The notes under the pieces were generated by a model that saw only the letters and a program-made list of their open reading frames with translations, did not search any database and was not told where the DNA came from. A DNA stretch of 16,469 nt from JBOGGN01 sp050744165 (GTDB lineage Bacteria > Actinomycetota > Acidimicrobiia > Acidimicrobiales > Palsa-688), in assembly GCA_050744165.1 (NCBI GenBank), contig JBOGGN010000347.1:1-16469 (forward strand). Direction: 5' to 3'. The position numbers and the translations under genes were made by a program. Positions within the stretch are counted from its first letter, which is position 1; each line of letters begins with the position of its first letter. Below are positions 13,686 through 16,469 of this stretch, piece after piece.

Positions 13686-14519
13686 ATGGCCGTGGTCCTC
13701 ATCACCGGGTGCAGCAGCGGTTTTGGCCTCACCACAGCGTTGGCGTTCGCCCGCCGGGGGGACAAGGTCTACGCCACGATGCGGGACCTGGGAAAAAGCG
13801 CCGCCCTCGACGACGCCATCGCCTCGGAGCGAGTGAGCGTCGCCAAGCTGAAGCTCGACGTCACCGATGACGAGTCGGTCACCGCCGCCGTCGGCGCCGT
13901 GGTTGGCACCGAGGGCCGCATCGATGTGCTGGTCAACAACGCCGGGGTGGAGCACTGGGGGGCGGTCGAGTACCTGGCCGACGACCTGGTCCGCGTCATT
14001 TTCGAGACCAACGTCTTCGGGATGGTCCGAATGATCCGCGCCGTGCTGCCGACGATGCGGGCCCAGGGGTCGGGCGTGATCGTCAACTTGGGTTCCGCCG
14101 CTGGGCGGGTGCCCGGGCTGGCCTGCAACTGGGCCTACTCGGCCAGCAAGCACGCGGTGGGATCGATGTCCGACTCACTCTCGGGCGAGGTACAGCCCTT
14201 TGGCATCCGCGTGGCCAACATCGAACCCGGGTTTTTCTCCACCAACAACCTGGCGAACGCCACCCGGCCGGCGCCCGGCTCGCCCTACGCAGAGCTGGAG
14301 GGAGCCATGGTGAAGTTCCTGGAATCGAGCCTCGACCACGGCGGCGACCCGGCCAATGTGGCCGCGGCCATCGTCAAGGTGGTCGATGACCCGGGCAGCC
14401 CCCGCCATGTGGTGGTGGGTCCCGACGCCGAGGTCTTCATCGGGGCCGCAGCGTCGGTGAGCGAAGCCGAATGGGACGCCTTGGGCCGCAGCCTGATCGG
14501 GCTGCCCCCGCTTTCGTAG
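13686..14519 (+). CDS. Classical short-chain dehydrogenase/reductase
   Basis: The 277-residue NAD(P)-dependent oxidoreductase has the glycine motif TGCSSGFG at 7-14, NNAG at 84-87, Asn109, Ser137, and Tyr151/Lys155 in YSASKHA. The extended C-terminal part (from ~190, PGFFSTNNLANATRPAPGSPY) is typical of SDRs acting on larger hydrophobic substrates such as steroids, retinoids or acyl chains. Arg33 (TMRD) after the second strand suggests NADPH use. An SCP2-like lipid-binding gene follows 21 bases downstream, which fits a lipid or steroid substrate, but this is inference from context. Confidence 0.88.
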   Translation: MAVVLITGCSSGFGLTTALAFARRGDKVYATMRDLGKSAALDDAIASERVSVAKLKLDVTDDESVTAAVGAVVGTEGRIDVLVNNAGVEHWGAVEYLADDLVRVIFETNVFGMVRMIRAVLPTMRAQGSGVIVNLGSAAGRVPGLACNWAYSASKHAVGSMSDSLSGEVQPFGIRVANIEPGFFSTNNLANATRPAPGSPYAELEGAMVKFLESSLDHGGDPANVAAAIVKVVDDPGSPRHVVVGPDAEVFIGAAASVSEAEWDALGRSLIGLPPLS

Positions 14520-14525
14520 ACGCTC

Positions 14526-14531
14526 TAATCT
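14526..14531 (+). promoter_or_regulatory. Putative -10 element before the SCP2-like gene
   Basis: TAATCT lies nine bases before ATG 14541 and eight bases after the SDR stop. It could give a nearly leaderless transcript in addition to read-through from the SDR gene. Confidence 0.45.
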
Positions 14532-14540
14532 GGCCGCCCT

Positions 14541-14897
14541 ATGGCCAGCCGGGGGGAGATTCTGGATGCGTTGGCGGATTATTCCCAACGCTGCAATGGC
14601 AACGAAAAGCTGCGCCGGATGCTGCAAGGGTGGACCCGGTTGCTGCATTTCCAGGCGTCCGACTCCGGCGAGGTATTTACCGTCCAGGTGACCGATGGCC
14701 GGATTGTCGCCACCGCGGCCGGCGCGTCCCGGGACGCCGATTTGGTGGTGTCGGCGACGAGCGAAGATCTGTGCGACATGTTTTGGGGCGATTTGAACCC
14801 GGTCCAGAAATACATGAACGGCGAAATCGTCGTCCGCGGCAACCCCGCCGACGTCATGCGCCTCGACGCTATGGCGTCGCTTATCTGGGCCGGCTAG
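14541..14897 (+). CDS. SCP2 sterol-transfer-like protein
   Basis: The 118-residue single-domain protein has the SCP2 layout: a short N-terminal helix, a beta-sheet segment (GEVFTVQVTDGRIVATAAG, 43-61), a strand with DADLVVSATSEDL (65-77), and the closing YMNGEIVVRGNPADVMRLDAM helix region (90-110). The Gly-x-Asn/Asp-Ala-x-x-Leu ending is typical. Members bind fatty-acyl or sterol-like molecules in a hydrophobic tunnel. It lies between an SDR and a permease, and the permease GTG begins three bases after its stop, so transcription with the permease is likely. The ligand is unknown. Confidence 0.82.
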   Translation: MASRGEILDALADYSQRCNGNEKLRRMLQGWTRLLHFQASDSGEVFTVQVTDGRIVATAAGASRDADLVVSATSEDLCDMFWGDLNPVQKYMNGEIVVRGNPADVMRLDAMASLIWAG

Positions 14898-14900
14898 CCG

Positions 14901-16308
14901 GTGCCCGATACCGAAAACGGCGGCCTTCGGCGGGCTCTCGGCTTGCGCACGGTCGTTTCGACGTCGACGGGCTTGGCCTTCGCGGCCCTCGAGTATCTCG
15001 TAATGGCCAGCATCGTGGCCTACGCGGCCGGCAACCTGGCCTGGCTCAGCATCGCCGTGGCCGGCGGTCTGGCCCTGTTGGCCTGGGGGTTCTACGGCGA
15101 GCTGAACGGCATGTACCCCACCGCGGCCGCCGTCCGGCGGTACATGTCCCGGTCCATGGACGATCGGCTGGCTCTGGTCATCACCTTCACCTACCTGACG
15201 ACCATCATCCTGGTGATCGCGGCCGATGCCTTCATCGTGGGCAGCGCGATCGCCCACGTCCTCGGCGAGCCGAGCTGGTTGGTGGGGCTCTACATCGCCG
15301 TCCTGCTGGGCATTGCCACCGCTGCCAACCTCCGGGGACTGGAGGTGGCCGGGGCGGTGCAAGACATCGCCACCTTCACCGTGGTCGTGACGACCGCGAT
15401 CATCGGCGTGGTGGCGCTGGCTCATCACCCGACCGCAGCCGCCCACCTGGCTGCCCTTCACCGCCACGGCGGGTTCGGTGGCTTCGTGCAGGCGGTCGCC
15501 CTCGGCGTGTTCCTGTACGGCGGCTTCGAATGGGTCACGACCAGTGCCGAGGAGGTCCGATCGCCCGGCCTGGTCGCCCGGGGGATGCTCCTGGCGGTCG
15601 GGGTGCTGTTTCGTCACCTGCGCCCTGGCCACCGAGGCCATGCTGCGCCTGCTCAGCGCTTCGGAGCTGGCCAGCGCCTACCCGCAGCTGTTTCTGGGCC
15701 GCCACGTGGCGGGCACCTTTGGCTACGGGCTGATGTGCGCCATCACCGCGCTGACGGCAATCAACACGTTCAACGGCGGGTTCATCACCGCTTCCCGGTT
15801 CATCTACGCCACGGCGCGGGAGGGCTCACTGCCTCGCGGAGTGGCCCGCCTCAACCGGCATTTCGTGCCCTGGGTGCCGGTGCTCGCCCTGGCTCTGGTG
15901 TCGCTCGGGGTGGGGGTGGTGGTGGCGGTCACCGGCGGCTGGCAGGTCCTGGTGGCTGTCGGGGCGGCCCTGGAAGCGATGATCTATGTGGTCGCCGGGT
16001 GGTGCGTGGTGCGGCTCCGGTCTCGCCAGCCCGACGACGCACGGCCGTTTCGGTTGCGAGCCGGCCGTCAGCTGGCGTGGGCCGGCATCGTCGTGTTCGC
16101 GGTCCTCGCCCTCGGGGCGGGGCTGAGCGTCAGCAACAAGTTCAACCCGCTGCCGCTCGCCATCATCGTGGCCCTCGGGGCGCTGTCGGCGGTCTACGTG
16201 CTCGGGTACTTGCCCCGTCTGCGGGCGGCCAATGCGGCTCGGGACGCCGCCACGGTGCGGCGGCGCCGTCCACCCGCCGGCCCGGGCTCGGGCTCGGCTA
16301 CTGCTTGA
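14901..16308 (+). pseudogene. APC-superfamily amino acid permease, single-base frameshift
   Basis: Frame-corrected, this is a ~468-residue, roughly 12-helix inner-membrane transporter of the amino acid/polyamine/organocation type. The first half (to LLAVGVLF) reads from GTG 14901, with FAALEYLVMASIVAYAAG and GFYGELNGMYPTAAAVRRYM. The second half (VTCALATEAMLRLL ... NTFNGGFITASRFIYATARE, then four more helices) is in the +1-base frame and ends at TGA 16308. The switch falls at the TTT of 15609-15611: dropping one T gives ctg ttc gtc acc tgc and restores a continuous helix. As written, the first frame continues in nonsense Arg/Gly-rich sequence to 16418. It may be a real disruption or a sequencing error; nothing else in the gene is damaged. 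Confidence 0.85.
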
Positions 16309-16311
16309 CGA

Positions 16312-16325
16312 CCGGGCACGCCCGG
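16312..16325. repeat. Small GC hairpin just after the permease stop
   Basis: CCGGGC and GCCCGG are perfectly complementary around a 2-base loop, three bases after the stop. With no T-run following, it is at best a weak terminator. Confidence 0.3.
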
Positions 16326-16345
16326 CCACGAGCGGGCCACGAGCG
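16324..16345. repeat. 11-bp tandem duplication
   Basis: GGCCACGAGCG is repeated head to tail (16324-16334 and 16335-16345) without mismatch in non-coding sequence downstream of the permease. Confidence 0.8.
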
Positions 16346-16391
16346 GGCCCGGCGACGCCAGAAGCCGACCGCGGGGCGCACTCGGCCTTCG

Positions 16392-16439
16392 AACTGGCGC
16401 CGCCTGAACGCGCTATAACGCGCTCAAGCGGCGCCAGTT
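16392..16439. repeat. Long inverted repeat with 12-bp perfect arms
   Basis: AACTGGCGCCGC (16392-16403) and its exact complement (16428-16439) flank 24 bases. Three further pairs form after one mismatch, and the loop holds the direct repeat AACGCGCT twice (16407-16414 and 16417-16424). It could be a terminator without T-tract, a transcribed hairpin, or the end of a repeat family. No gene is visible from 16309 to the window end. Confidence 0.7.
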
Positions 16440-16469
16440 TCCGACACCGGACACCGCACCAGTGCGAGC

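Noticed and set aside
14175..15641. 488-codon minus-strand open frame
   Set aside because: It lies opposite the SDR, SCP2-like and permease genes, has biased low-complexity composition and no motif; a GC shadow.
16309..16418. C-terminal continuation of the first permease frame to 16418
   Set aside because: This is out-of-frame read-through after the frameshift; the true permease C-terminus ends at 16308 in the other frame.

Overview
This is a gene-dense, high-GC stretch of what looks like an actinobacterial chromosome. The evidence is frequent GTG starts, a mycothiol-type MDMPI_N protein, actinobacterial-type [3Fe-4S] ferredoxin and truncated haemoglobin, and repeated leaderless-style promoters in which a -10-like hexamer ends about 6-9 nt before the start codon. 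A deep-branching group such as Acidimicrobiia is possible, because glycyl-tRNA synthetase is the alpha/beta type (and fused) rather than the single-chain type usual in actinobacteria. That placement is inference. I saw no tRNA, rRNA, CRISPR array, insertion sequence or phage gene.

Left part (1-7936), all on the minus strand. A three-gene operon with 4-bp stop/start overlaps runs membrane protein (1939-1400), benzil-reductase-like SDR (1403-672), MDMPI_N/DinB-like protein (675 to beyond the window edge). Upstream of it are the fused glyQS gene (4992-2008), a ferredoxin plus ferredoxin-reductase pair (6476-5073) that looks like a cytochrome P450 electron-supply module without its P450, and a long proline/alanine-rich single-pass membrane protein (7936-6518).

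Middle part (8015-11938), plus strand. It holds an uncharacterised protein with a HEMWH motif and a downstream Tyr/Glu signature matching the anthrax-lethal-factor-like zincin pattern, a group II truncated haemoglobin followed by a coiled-coil protein, and a lipoprotein with a lysozyme-like domain whose stop codon overlaps the start of a cupin gene.

Regulatory centrepiece (11920-12757). A thioredoxin gene and a MerR-family metal-sensor gene diverge from an 85-bp intergenic region holding two near-identical, back-to-back mer-type promoter/operators: TTGACT, a 20-bp spacer containing CCGTACC-N2-GGTACGG, then a -10 hexamer. The regulator has the three metal-binding cysteines expected of MerR/CadR-type sensors. 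The layout predicts a thiophilic-metal-induced thioredoxin with an autoregulated sensor, and no other metal-resistance gene is in the window.

Right part (12826-16308), plus strand. It contains a possible 29-residue membrane peptide, a two-TM membrane protein, a second SDR, an SCP2-like lipid-binding protein and an APC-family permease interrupted by a one-base frameshift near 15611. The last 160 bases hold short repeats and a strong inverted repeat but no gene.
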